From positions 8,266,931 through 8,330,930 of the forward strand of contig OZ020255.1 of assembly GCA_963971285.1 (NCBI GenBank): a stretch of DNA of 64,000 nt, given 5' to 3'. Of the stretch, positions 43,901-57,600 are shown piece after piece. The position numbers and the translations under genes are program-made. The stretch's first letter is position 1. Each line of letters begins with the position of its first letter. A model generated the notes under the pieces. That model searched no databases. It was given only the letters and a program-made list of their open reading frames with translations, and was not told where the DNA came from. The DNA comes from Astropecten irregularis (lineage: Eukaryota; Echinodermata; Asteroidea; Paxillosida; Astropectinidae).

Positions 43901-46670
43901 TTCAGAAATGCTCGTTATCTTTCTCAAAGGTATCTATGACTACCAGGAACCATTTCGAGCAATAGAAAAGCTAGTCCACTTGTTTTGGAAGGATTTGGGG
44001 GTAAATTAAGACCATTTCTTTATCAGTGAAATTTCACTAATTTTGCTTTGGGTCCCCCAAAGCAGTTTTTTCAATTTTTGCCAAAAACTGACTTTTTTCA
44101 GAAATGCTCGTTATCTTTCTCAAAGGTATCTATGACTACCAGGAACCATTTCGAGCAATAGAAAAGCTAGTCCACATGTCTTGGAAGGATTTGGGGGTTA
44201 ATTGAGACCATTTCTTTATGAGTGAAATTTCACAAATTTTGCTTTGGTCCCCCAAAGCAGTTTTTTCAATTTTTGCCCAAAACTGACTTTTTTCAGAAAT
44301 GCTCGCTATCTTTCTCAAAGGTATTTTTGACTACCAGGAACCATTTTTAGCAATATAAAAGCTAGTCCACTTTTCTTGGAAGGATTTTGGGGTATATTGA
44401 CACCATTTCAATCATCAGTGAAATTTCACCAATTTTGCTTTGGTCCCCCAAAGCAGTTTTTTCAATTTTTGCCCAAAACTGACTTTTTTCAGAAATGCTC
44501 GCTATCTTTCTCAAAGGTATCTATGACTACCAGGAATCATTACGAGCAATAGAAAAGCTAGTCAACTTTTCTTGGAAGGATTTGGGGGTAAATTTAGACC
44601 ATTTCTTTATCAGTGAAATTTCACAAATTTTGCTTTGGTCCCCCAAAGCAGTTTTTTCAATTTTTGCCCAAAACTGACTTTTTTCAGAAATGCTCGCTAT
44701 CTTTCTCAAAGGTAGCTATGACTACCAGGAACCATTTCGAGCAATAGAAAAGCTAGTCTACTTGTTTTGGAAGGATTTGGGGGTAAATTTAGACCATTTC
44801 TTTCTCAGTGAAATTTCACAAATTTTGCTTTGGTCCCCCAAAGCAGTTTTTTCAATTTTTGCCCAAAACTGACTTTTTTCAGAAATGCTCGTTATCTTTC
44901 TCAAAGGTATCTATGACTACCAGGAACCATTTCGAGCAATAGAAAAGCTAGTCCACTTGTTTTGGAAGGATTTGGGGGTAAATTAAGACCATTTCTTTAT
45001 CAGTGAAATTTCACTAATTTTGCTTTGGGTCCCCCAAAGCAGTTTTTTCAATTTTTGCCAAAAACTGACTTTTTTCAGAAATGCTCGTTATCTTTCTCAA
45101 AGGTATCTATGACTACCAGGAACCATTTCGAGCAATAGATAAGCTAGTCCACATGTCTTGGAAGGATTTGGGGGTTAATTGAGACCATTTCTTTATGAGT
45201 GAAATTTCACAAATTTTGCTTTGGTCCCCCAAAGCAGTTTTTTCAATTTTTGCCCAAAACTGACTTTTTTCAGAAATGCTCGCTATCTTTCTCAAAGGTA
45301 TTTTTGACTACCAGGAACCATTTTTAGCAATATAAAAGCTAGTCCACTTTTCTTGGAAGGATTTTGGGGTATATTGACACCATTTCAATCATCAGTGAAA
45401 TTTCACCAATTTTGCTTTGGTCCCCCAAAGCAGTTTTTTCAATTTTTGCCCAAAACTGACTTTTTTCAGAAATGCTCGCTATCTTTCTCAAAGGTATTTT
45501 TGACTACCAGGAACCATTACGAGCAATAGAAAAGCTAGTCCACTTTTCTTGGAAGGATTTGGGGGTAAATTGAGACCATTTCTTTATGAGTGAAATTTCA
45601 CAAATTTTGCTTTGGTCCCCCAAAGCAGTTTTTTCAATTTTTGCCCAAAACTGACTTTTTTCAGAAATGCTCGCTATCTTTCTCAAAGGTATCTCTGACT
45701 ACCAGGAACCATTTCGAGCAATAGAAAAGCCAGTGAACTTCTCTTGGAAGGATATTGGGGGTAAATTGAGACCCTTTCTTTATGAGTGAAATTTCACAAA
45801 TTTTGCTTTGGTCCCCCAAAGCAGTTTTTTCAATTTTTGCCCAAAACTGACTTTTTTCAGAAATGCTCGCTATCTTTCTCAAAGGTATCTATGACTACCA
45901 GGAACCATTTCGAGCAATAGAAAAGCTAGTCCACTTGTTTTGGAAGAATTTGGGGGTAAATTTAGACCATTTCTTTATCAGTGAAATTTCACAAATTTTG
46001 CTTTGGTCCCCCAAAGCAGTTTTTTAAATTTTTGTCCAAAACTGACTTTTTTCAGAAATGCTCGCTATCTTTCTCAAAGGTATCTATGACTACCAGGAAC
46101 CATTTCGAGCAATATAAAAGCTACTCAACTTGTCTTGGAAGGATATTGGGGTAAGTTGACACCATTTCAATTATCAGTGAAATTTCACAAATTTTGCTTT
46201 GGTCCCCCAAAGCAGTTTTTTCAATTTTTGCCCAAAACTGACTTTTTTCAGAAATGCTCGCTATCTTTCTCAAAGGTAGCTATGACTACCAGGAACCATT
46301 TCGAGCAATAGAAAAGCTAGTCTACTTGTTTTGGAAGGATTTGGGGGTAAATTTAGACCATTTCTTTCTCAGTGAAATTTCACAAATTTTGCTTTGGTCC
46401 CCCAAAGCAGTTTTTTCAATTTTTGCCCAAAACTGACTTTTTTCAGAAATGCTCGTTATCTTTCTCAAAGGTATCTATGACTACCAGGAACCATTTCGAG
46501 CAATAGAAAAGCTAGTCCACTTGTTTTGGAAGGATTTGGGGGTAAATTAAGACCATTTCTTTATCAGTGAAATTTCACAAATTTTGCTTTGGGTCCCCCA
46601 AAGCAGTTTTTTCAATTTTTGCCCAAAACTGACTTTTTTCAGAAATGCTCGTTATCTTTCTCAAAGGTAT
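40975..46670. repeat. Satellite array, mixed-subtype section
   Basis: Additional subtypes join here: G (TTGGAAGAATTTGGG, then TTTTTAAATTTTTGTCC), H (CTACTCAACTTGTC with GGGGTAAGTTG) and I (GACTGCCAGG with CTAATCCAC). G-H-I triplets alternate with partial A-F runs. Part of this section (about 44.5-46.2 kb) recurs 8,404 bp downstream, and about 42.4-43.7 kb recurs at +9,380 bp. Confidence 0.8.
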
Positions 46671-49600
46671 CTATGACTACCAGGAACCATTTCGAGCAAT
46701 AGAAAAGCTAGTCCACATGTCTTGGAAGGATTTGGGGGTTAATTGAGACCATTTCTTTATGAGTGAAATTTCACAAATTTTGCTTTGGTCCCCCAAAGCA
46801 GTTTTTTCAATTTTTGCCCAAAACTGACTTTTTTCAGAAATGCTCGCTATCTTTCTCAAAGGTATCTCTGACTGCCAGGAACCATTTCGAGCAATAGAAA
46901 AGCTAATCCACTTGTCTTGGAAGGATTTGGGGGTAAATTAAGACCATTTCTTTATCAGTGAAATTTCACTAATTTTGCTTTGGTCCCCCAAAGCAGTTTT
47001 TTCAATTTTTGCCCAAAACTGACTTTTTTCAGAAATGCTCGCTATCTTTCTCAAAGGTATCTATGACTACCAGGAACCATTTCGAGCAATAGAAAAGCTA
47101 GTCCACTTGTTTTGGAAGAATTTGGGGGTAAATTTAGACCATTTCTTTATCAGTGAAATTTCACAAATTTTGCTTTGGTCCCCCAAAGCAGTTTTTTAAA
47201 TTTTTGTCCAAAACTGACTTTTTTCAGAAATGCTCGCTATCTTTCTCAAAGGTATCTATGACTACCAGGAACCATTTCGAGCAATAGAAAAGCTACTCAA
47301 CTTGTCTTGGAAGGATTTTGGGGTAAGTTGACACCATTTCAATTATCAGTGAAATTTCACAAATTTTGCTTTGGTCCCCCAAAGCAGTTTTTTCAATTTT
47401 TGCCCAAAACTGACTTTTTTCAGAAATGCTCGCTATCTTTCTCAAAGGTATCTCTGACTGCCAGGAACCATTTCGAGCAATAGAAAAGCTAATCCACTTG
47501 TCTTGGAAGGATTTGGAGGTAAATTAAGACCATTTCTTTATCAGTGAAATTTCACTAATTTTGCTTTGGTCCCCCAAAGCAGTTTTTTCAATATTTGCCC
47601 AAAACTCACTTTTTTCAGAAATGCTCGTTATCTTTCTCAAAGGTATCTATGACTACCAGGAACCATTTCGAGCAATAGAAAAGCTAGTCCACATGTCTTG
47701 GAAGGATTTGGGGGTTAATTGAGACCATTTCTTTATGAGTGAAATTTCACAAATTTTGCTCTGGTCCCCCAAAGCAGTTTTTTCAATTTTTGCCCAAAAC
47801 TGACTTTTTTCAGAAATGCTCGTTATCTTTCTCAACGGTATCTATGACTACCAGGAACCATTTCGAGCAATAGAAAAGCTAGTCCACATGTCTTGGAAGG
47901 ATTTGGGGGTTAATTGAGACCATTTCTTTATGAGTGAAATTTCACAAATTTTGCTCTGGTCCCCCAAGGCAGTTTTTTCAATTTTTGCCCAAAACTGACT
48001 TTTTTCAGAAATGCTCGCTATCTTTCTCAAAGGTATTTTTGACTACCAGGAACCATTTTTAGCAATATAAAAGCTAGTCCACTTTTCTTGGAAGGATTTT
48101 GGGGTATATTGACACCATTTCAATTATCAGTGAAATTTCACCAATTTTGCTTTGGTCCCCCAAAGCAGTTTTTTCAATTTTTGCCCAAAACTGACTTTTT
48201 TCAGAAATACTCGCTATCTTTCTCAAAGGTATCTCTGACTACCAGGAACCATTTCGAGCAATAGAAAAGCCAGTGAACTTCTCTTGGAAGGATATTGGGG
48301 TAAGTTGACACCATTTCAATCATCAGTGAAATTTCACAAATTTTGCTTTGGTCCCCCAAAGCAGTTTTTTCAATTTTTGCCCAAAACTGACTTTTTTCAG
48401 AAATGCTCGTTATCTTTCTCAAAGGTATCTATGACTACCAGGAACCATTTCGAGCAATAGAAAAGCTAGTCTACTTGTTTTGGAAGGATTTGGGGGTAAA
48501 TTTAGACCATTTCTTTCTCAGTGAAATTTCACAAATTTTGCTTTGGTCCCCCAAAGCAGTTTTTTCAATTTTTGCCCAAAACTGACTTTTTTCAGAAATG
48601 CTCGTTATCTTTCTCAAAGGTATCTATGACTACCAGGAACCATTTCGAGCAATAGAAAAGCTAGTCCACTTGTTTTGGAAGGATTTGGGGGTAAATTAAG
48701 ACCATTTCTTTATCAGTGAAATTTCACTAATTTTGCTTTGGGTCCCCCAAAGCAGTTTTTTCAATTTTTGCCCAAAACTGACTTTTTTCAGAAATGCTCG
48801 TTATCTTTCTCAAAGGTATCTATGACTACCAGGAACCATTTCGAGCAATAGAATAGCTAGTCCACATGTCTTGGAAGGATTTGGGGGTTAATTGAGACCA
48901 TTTCTTTATGAGTGAAATTTCACAAATTTTGCTTTGGTCCCCCAAAGCAGTTTTTTCAATTTTTGCCCAAAACTGACTTTTTTCAGAAATGCTCGCTATC
49001 TTTCTCAAAGGTATCTCTGACTGCCAGGAACCATTTCGAGCAATAGAAAAGCTAATCCACTTGTCTTGGAAGGATTTGGGGGTAAATTAAGACCATTTCT
49101 TTATCAGTGAAATTTCACTAATTTTGCTTTGGTCCCCCAAAGCAGTTTTTTCAATTTTTGCCCAAAACTGACTTTTTTCAGAAATGCTCGCTATCTTTCT
49201 CAAAGGTATCTATGACTACCAGGAACCATTTCGAGCAATAGAAAAGCTAGTCCACTTGTTTTGGAAGAATTTGGGGGTAAATTTAGACCATTTCTTTATC
49301 AGTGAAATTTCACAAATTTTGCTTTGGTCCCCCAAAGCAGTTTTTTAAATTTTTGTCCAAAACTGACTTTTTTCAGAAATGCTCGCTATCTTTCTCAAAG
49401 GTATCTATGACTACCAGGAACCATTTCGAGCAATAGAAAAGCTACTCAACTTGTCTTGGAAGGATTTTGGGGTAAGTTGACACCATTTCAATTATCAGTG
49501 AAATTTCACAAATTTTGCTTTGGTCCCCCAAAGCAGTTTTTTCAATTTTTGCCCAAAACTGACTTTTTTCAGAAATGCTCGCTATCTTTCTCAAAGGTAT

Positions 49601-52532
49601 CTCTGACTGCCAGGAACCATTTCGAGCAATAGAAAAGCTAGTCCACTTTTCTTGGAAGGATTTGGGGTAGAATTGAGACCATTTCTTTATGAGTGAAATT
49701 TCACAATTTTTGCTTTGGTTCCCCAAAGCAGTTTTTTCAATTTTTGCCCAAAACTGACTTTTTTCAGAAATGCTCGCTATCTTTCTCAAAGGTATCTCTG
49801 ACTACCAGGAACCATTTCGAGCAATAGAAAAGCCAGTGAACTTCTCTTGGAAGGATATTGGGGGTAAATTGAGACCCTTTCTTTATGAGTGAAATTTCAC
49901 AAATTTTGCTTTGGTCCCCCAAAGCAGTTTTTTCAATTTTTGCCCAAAACTGACTTTTTTCAGAAATGCTCGCTATCTTTCTCAAAGGTAGCTATGACTA
50001 CCAGGAACCATTTCGAGCAATAGAAAAGCTAGTCTACTTGTTTTGGAAGGATTTGGGGGTAAATTTAGACCATTTCTTTCTCAGTGAAATTTCACAAATT
50101 TTGCTTTGGTCCCCCAAAGCAGTTTTTTCAATTTTTGCCCAAAACTGACTTTTTTCAGAAATGCTCGTTATCTTTCTCAAAGGTATCTATGACTACCAGG
50201 AACCATTTCGAGCAATAGAAAAGCTAGTCCACTTGTTTTGGAAGGATTTGGGGGTAAATTAAGACCATTTCTTTATCAGTGAAATTTCACTAATAATGCT
50301 TTGGGTCCCCCAAAGCAGTTTTTTCAATTTTTGCCCAAAACTGACTTTTTTCAGAAATGCTCGTTATCTTTCTCAAAGGTATCTATGACTACCAGGAACC
50401 ATTTCGAGCAATAGAAAAGCTAGTCCACATGTCTTGGAAGGATTTGGGGGTTAATTGAGACCATTTCTTTATGAGTGAAATTTCACAAATTTTGCTTTGG
50501 TCCCCCAAAGCAGTTTTTTCAATTTTTGCCCAAAACTGACTTTTTTCAGAAATGCTCGCTATCTTTCTCAAAGGTATTTTTGACTACCAGGAACCATTTT
50601 TAGCAATATAAAAGCTAGTCCACTTTTCTTGGAAGGATTTTGGGGTATATTGACACCATTTCAATCATCAGTGAAATTTCACCAATTTTGCTTTGGTCCC
50701 CCAAAGCAGTTTTTTCAATTTTTGCCCAAAACTGACTTTTTTCAGAAATGCTCGCTATCTTTCTCAAAGGTATTTTTGACTACCAGGAACCATTACGAGC
50801 AATAGAAAAGCTAGTCCACTTTTCTTGGAAGGATTTGGGGGTAAATTGAGACCATTTCTTTATGAGTGAAATTTCACAAATTTTGCTTTGGTCCCCCAAA
50901 GCAGTTTTTTCAATTTTTGCCCAAAACTGACTTTTTTCAGAAATGCTCGCTATCTTTCTCAAAGGTATCTCTGACTACCAGGAACCATTTCGAGCAATAG
51001 AAAAGCCAGTGAACTTCTCTTGGAAGGATATTGGGGGTAAATTGAGACCCTTTCTTTATGAGTGAAATTTCACAAATTTTGCTTTGGTCCCCCAAAGCAG
51101 TTTTTTCAATTTTTGCCCAAAACTGACTTTTTTCAGAAATGCTCGCTATCTTTCTCAAAGGTATCTATGACTACCAGGAACCATTTCGAGCAATAGAAAA
51201 GCTAGTCCACTTGTTTTGGAAGAATTTGGGGGTAAATTTAGACCATTTCTTTATCAGTGAAATTTCACAAATTTTGCTTTGGTCCCCCAAAGCAGTTTTT
51301 TAAATTTTTGTCCAAAACTGACTTTTTTCAGAAATGCTCGCTATCTTTCTCAAAGGTATCTATGACTACCAGGAACCATTTCGAGCCATAGAAAAGCTAC
51401 TCAACTTGTCTTGGAAGGATATTGGGGTAAGTTGACACCATTTCAATTATCAGTGAAATTTCACAAATTTTGCTTTGGTCCCCCAAAGCAGTTTTTTCAA
51501 TTTTTGCCCAAAACTGACTTTTTTCAGAAATGCTCGCTATCTTTCTCAAAGGTATCTCTGACTGCCAGGAACCATTTCGAGCAATAGAAAAGCTAATCCA
51601 CTTGTCTTGGAAGGATTTGGGGGTAAATTAAGACCATTTCTTTATCAGTGAAATTTCACTAATTTTGCTTTGGTCCCCCAAAGCAGTTTTTTCAATTTTT
51701 GCCCAAAACTGACTTTTTTCAGAAATGCTCGTTATCTTTCTCAAAGGTATCTATGACTACCAGGAACCATTTCGAGCAATAGAAAAGCTAGTCCACATGT
51801 CTTGGAAGGATTTGGGGGTTAATTGAGACCATTTCTTTATGAGTGAAATTTCACAAATTTTGCTTTGGTCCCCCAAAGCAGTTTTTTCAATTTTTGCCCA
51901 AAAATTACTTTTTTCAGAAATGCTCGCTATCTTTCTCAAAGGTATCTCTGACTACCAGGAACCATTTCGAGCAATAGAAAAGCCAGTGAACTTCTCTTGG
52001 AAGGATATTGGGGTAAGTTGACACCATTTCAATCATCAGTGAAATTTCACCAATTTTGCTTTGGTCCCCCAAAGCAGTTTTTTCAATTTTTGCCCAAAAC
52101 TGACTTTTTTCAGAAATGCTCGCTATCTTTCTCAAAGGTATTTTTGACTACCAGGAACCATTACGAGCAATAGAAAAGCTAGTCCACTTTTCTTGGAAGG
52201 ATTTGGGGGTAAATTGAGACCATTTCTTTATGAGTGAAATTTCACAAATTTTGCTTTGGTCCCCCAAAGCAGTTTTTTCAATTTTTGCCCAAAACTGACT
52301 TTTTTCAGAAATGCTCGCTATCTTTCTCAAAGGTATCTCTGACTACCAGGAACCATTTCGAGCAATAGAAAAGCCAGTGAACTTCTCTTGGAAGGATATT
52401 GGGGGTAAATTGAGACCCTTTCTTTATGAGTGAAATTTCACAAATTTTGCTTTGGTCCCCCAAAGCAGTTTTTTCAATTTTTGCCCAAAACTGACTTTTT
52501 TCAGAAAGGCTCGCTATCTTTCTCAAAGGTAT
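46671..52532. repeat. Large satellite block, copy 1 of an 8,013-bp-offset duplication
   Basis: About 5.86 kb of the array repeated at +8,013 bp. Rare variants are shared: GGATTTGGAGGT at 47511, CAATATTTG and AAAACTCAC near 47590-47610, GCTCTGGTCCC, CTCAACGGTA near 47830, CCCCCAAGGCAG near 47966. One difference noted: 52505-52510 reads AAAGGC where the other copy has AAATGC. Confidence 0.85.
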
Positions 52533-54683
52533 CTATGACTACCAGGAACCATTTCGAGCAATAGAAAAGCTAGTCCACTTGTTTTGGAAGAATTTGGGGG
52601 TAAATTTAGACCATTTCTTTATCAGTGAAATTTCACAAATTTTGCTTTGGTCCCCCAAAGCAGTTTTTTAAATTTTTGTCCAAAACTGACTTTTTTCAGA
52701 AATGCTCGCTATCTTTCTCAAAGGTATCTATGACTACCAGGAACCATTTCGAGCCATAGAAAAGCTACTCAACTTGTCTTGGAAGGATATTGGGGTAAGT
52801 TGACACCATTTCAATTATCAGTGAAATTTCACAAATTTTGCTTTGGTCCCCCAAAGCAGTTTTTTTCAATTTTTGCCCAAAACTGACTTTTTTCAGAAAT
52901 GCTCGCTATCTTTCTCAAAGGTATCTATGACTACCAGGAATCATTACGAGCAATAGAAAAGCTAGTCAACTTTTCTTGGAAGAATTTGGGGGTAAATTTA
53001 GACCATTTCTTTATCAGTGAAATTTCACAAATTTTGCTTTGGTCCCCCAAAGCAGTTTTTTCAATTTTTGCCCAAAACTGACTTTTTTCAGAAATGCTCG
53101 CTATCTTTCTCAAAGGTAGCTATGACTACCAGGAACCATTTCGAGCAATAGAAAAGCTAGTCTACTTGTTTTGGAAGGATTTGGGGGTAAATTTAGACCA
53201 TTTCTTTCTCAGTGAAATTTCACAAATTTTGCTTTGGTCCCCCAAAGCAGTTTTTTCAATTTTTGCCCAAAACTGACTTTTTTCAGAAATGCTCGTTATC
53301 TTTCTCAAAGGTATCTATGACTACCAGGAACCATTTCGAGCAATAGAAAAGCTAGTCCACTTGTTTTGGAAGGATTTGGGGGTAAATTAAGACCATTTCT
53401 TTATCAGTGAAATTTCACTAATTTTGCTTTGGGTCCCCCAAAGCAGTTTTTTCAATTTTTGCCAAAAACTGACTTTTTTCAGAAATGCTCGTTATCTTTC
53501 TCAAAGGTATCTATGACTACCAGGAACCATTTCGAGCAATAGAAAAGCTAGTCCACATGTCTTGGAAGGATTTGGGGGTTAATTGAGACCATTTCTTTAT
53601 GAGTGAAATTTCACAAATTTTGCTTTGGTCCCCCAAAGCAGTTTTTTCAATTTTTGCCCAAAACTGACTTTTTTCAGAAATGCTCGCTATCTTTCTCAAA
53701 GGTATTTTTGACTACCAGGAACCATTTTTAGCAATATAAAAGCTAGTCCACTTTTCTTGGAAGGATTTTGGGGTATATTGACACCATTTCAATCATCAGT
53801 GAAATTTCACCAATTTTGCTTTGGTCCCCCAAAGCAGTTTTTTCAATTTTTGCCCAAAACTGACTTTTTTCAGAAATGCTCGCTATCTTTCTCAAAGGTA
53901 TTTTTGACTACCAGGAACCATTACGAGCAATAGAAAAGCTAGTCCACTTTTCTTGGAAGGATTTGGGGGTAAATTGAGACCATTTCTTTATGAGTGAAAT
54001 TTCACAAATTTTGCTTTGGTCCCCCAAAGCAGTTTTTTCAATTTTTGCCCAAAACTGACTTTTTTCAGAAATGCTCGCTATCTTTCTCAAAGGTATCTCT
54101 GACTACCAGGAACCATTTCGAGCAATAGAAAAGCCAGTGAACTTCTCTTGGAAGGATATTGGGGGTAAATTGAGACCCTTTCTTTATGAGTGAAATTTCA
54201 CAAATTTTGCTTTGGTCCCCCAAAGCAGTTTTTTCAATTTTTGCCCAAAACTGACTTTTTTCAGAAATGCTCGCTATCTTTCTCAAAGGTATCTATGACT
54301 ACCAGGAACCATTTCGAGCAATAGAAAAGCTAGTCCACTTGTTTTGGAAGAATTTGGGGGTAAATTTAGACCATTTCTTTATCAGTGAAATTTCACAAAT
54401 TTTGCTTTGGTCCCCCAAAGCAGTTTTTTAAATTTTTGTCCAAAACTGACTTTTTTCAGAAATGCTCGCTATCTTTCTCAAAGGTATCTATGACTACCAG
54501 GAACCATTTCGAGCAATATAAAAGCTACTCAACTTGTCTTGGAAGGATATTGGGGTAAGTTGACACCATTTCAATTATCAGTGAAATTTCACAAATTTTG
54601 CTTTGGTCCCCCAAAGCAGTTTTTTCAATTTTTGCCCAAAACTGACTTTTTTCAGAAATGCTCGCTATCTTTCTCAAAGGTAG

Positions 54684-57600
54684 CTATGACTACCAGGAAC
54701 CATTTCGAGCAATAGAAAAGCTAGTCCACATGTCTTGGAAGGATTTGGGGGTTAATTGAGACCATTTCTTTATGAGTGAAATTTCACAAATTTTGCTTTG
54801 GTCCCCCAAAGCAGTTTTTTCAATTTTTGCCCAAAACTGACTTTTTTCAGAAATGCTCGCTATCTTTCTCAAAGGTATCTCTGACTGCCAGGAACCATTT
54901 CGAGCAATAGAAAAGCTAATCCACTTGTCTTGGAAGGATTTGGGGGTAAATTAAGACCATTTCTTTATCAGTGAAATTTCACTAATTTTGCTTTGGTCCC
55001 CCAAAGCAGTTTTTTCAATTTTTGCCCAAAACTGACTTTTTTCAGAAATGCTCGCTATCTTTCTCAAAGGTATCTATGACTACCAGGAACCATTTCGAGC
55101 AATAGAAAAGCTAGTCCACTTGTTTTGGAAGAATTTGGGGGTAAATTTAGACCATTTCTTTATCAGTGAAATTTCACAAATTTTGCTTTGGTCCCCCAAA
55201 GCAGTTTTTTAAATTTTTGTCCAAAACTGACTTTTTTCAGAAATGCTCGCTATCTTTCTCAAAGGTATCTATGACTACCAGGAACCATTTCGAGCAATAG
55301 AAAAGCTACTCAACTTGTCTTGGAAGGATTTTGGGGTAAGTTGACACCATTTCAATTATCAGTGAAATTTCACAAATTTTGCTTTGGTCCCCCAAAGCAG
55401 TTTTTTCAATTTTTGCCCAAAACTGACTTTTTTCAGAAATGCTCGCTATCTTTCTCAAAGGTATCTCTGACTGCCAGGAACCATTTCGAGCAATAGAAAA
55501 GCTAATCCACTTGTCTTGGAAGGATTTGGAGGTAAATTAAGACCATTTCTTTATCAGTGAAATTTCACTAATTTTGCTTTGGTCCCCCAAAGCAGTTTTT
55601 TCAATATTTGCCCAAAACTCACTTTTTTCAGAAATGCTCGTTATCTTTCTCAAAGGTATCTATGACTACCAGGAACCATTTCGAGCAATAGAAAAGCTAG
55701 TCCACATGTCTTGGAAGGATTTGGGGGTTAATTGAGACCATTTCTTTATGAGTGAAATTTCACAAATTTTGCTCTGGTCCCCCAAAGCAGTTTTTTCAAT
55801 TTTTGCCCAAAACTGACTTTTTTCAGAAATGCTCGTTATCTTTCTCAACGGTATCTATGACTACCAGGAACCATTTCGAGCAATAGAAAAGCTAGTCCAC
55901 ATGTCTTGGAAGGATTTGGGGGTTAATTGAGACCATTTCTTTATGAGTGAAATTTCACAAATTTTGCTCTGGTCCCCCAAGGCAGTTTTTTCAATTTTTG
56001 CCCAAAACTGACTTTTTTCAGAAATGCTCGCTATCTTTCTCAAAGGTATTTTTGACTACCAGGAACCATTTTTAGCAATATAAAAGCTAGTCCACTTTTC
56101 TTGGAAGGATTTTGGGGTATATTGACACCATTTCAATTATCAGTGAAATTTCACCAATTTTGCTTTGGTCCCCCAAAGCAGTTTTTTCAATTTTTGCCCA
56201 AAACTGACTTTTTTCAGAAATACTCGCTATCTTTCTCAAAGGTATCTCTGACTACCAGGAACCATTTCGAGCAATAGAAAAGCCAGTGAACTTCTCTTGG
56301 AAGGATATTGGGGTAAGTTGACACCATTTCAATCATCAGTGAAATTTCACAAATTTTGCTTTGGTCCCCCAAAGCAGTTTTTTCAATTTTTGCCCAAAAC
56401 TGACTTTTTTCAGAAATGCTCGTTATCTTTCTCAAAGGTATCTATGACTACCAGGAACCATTTCGAGCAATAGAAAAGCTAGTCTACTTGTTTTGGAAGG
56501 ATTTGGGGGTAAATTTAGACCATTTCTTTCTCAGTGAAATTTCACAAATTTTGCTTTGGTCCCCCAAAGCAGTTTTTTCAATTTTTGCCCAAAACTGACT
56601 TTTTTCAGAAATGCTCGTTATCTTTCTCAAAGGTATCTATGACTACCAGGAACCATTTCGAGCAATAGAAAAGCTAGTCCACTTGTTTTGGAAGGATTTG
56701 GGGGTAAATTAAGACCATTTCTTTATCAGTGAAATTTCACTAATTTTGCTTTGGGTCCCCCAAAGCAGTTTTTTCAATTTTTGCCCAAAACTGACTTTTT
56801 TCAGAAATGCTCGTTATCTTTCTCAAAGGTATCTATGACTACCAGGAACCATTTCGAGCAATAGAATAGCTAGTCCACATGTCTTGGAAGGATTTGGGGG
56901 TTAATTGAGACCATTTCTTTATGAGTGAAATTTCACAAATTTTGCTTTGGTCCCCCAAAGCAGTTTTTTCAATTTTTGCCCAAAACTGACTTTTTTCAGA
57001 AATGCTCGCTATCTTTCTCAAAGGTATCTCTGACTGCCAGGAACCATTTCGAGCAATAGAAAAGCTAATCCACTTGTCTTGGAAGGATTTGGGGGTAAAT
57101 TAAGACCATTTCTTTATCAGTGAAATTTCACTAATTTTGCTTTGGTCCCCCAAAGCAGTTTTTTCAATTTTTGCCCAAAACTGACTTTTTTCAGAAATGC
57201 TCGCTATCTTTCTCAAAGGTATCTATGACTACCAGGAACCATTTCGAGCAATAGAAAAGCTAGTCCACTTGTTTTGGAAGAATTTGGGGGTAAATTTAGA
57301 CCATTTCTTTATCAGTGAAATTTCACAAATTTTGCTTTGGTCCCCCAAAGCAGTTTTTTAAATTTTTGTCCAAAACTGACTTTTTTCAGAAATGCTCGCT
57401 ATCTTTCTCAAAGGTATCTATGACTACCAGGAACCATTTCGAGCAATAGAAAAGCTACTCAACTTGTCTTGGAAGGATTTTGGGGTAAGTTGACACCATT
57501 TCAATTATCAGTGAAATTTCACAAATTTTGCTTTGGTCCCCCAAAGCAGTTTTTTCAATTTTTGCCCAAAACTGACTTTTTTCAGAAATGCTCGCTATCT

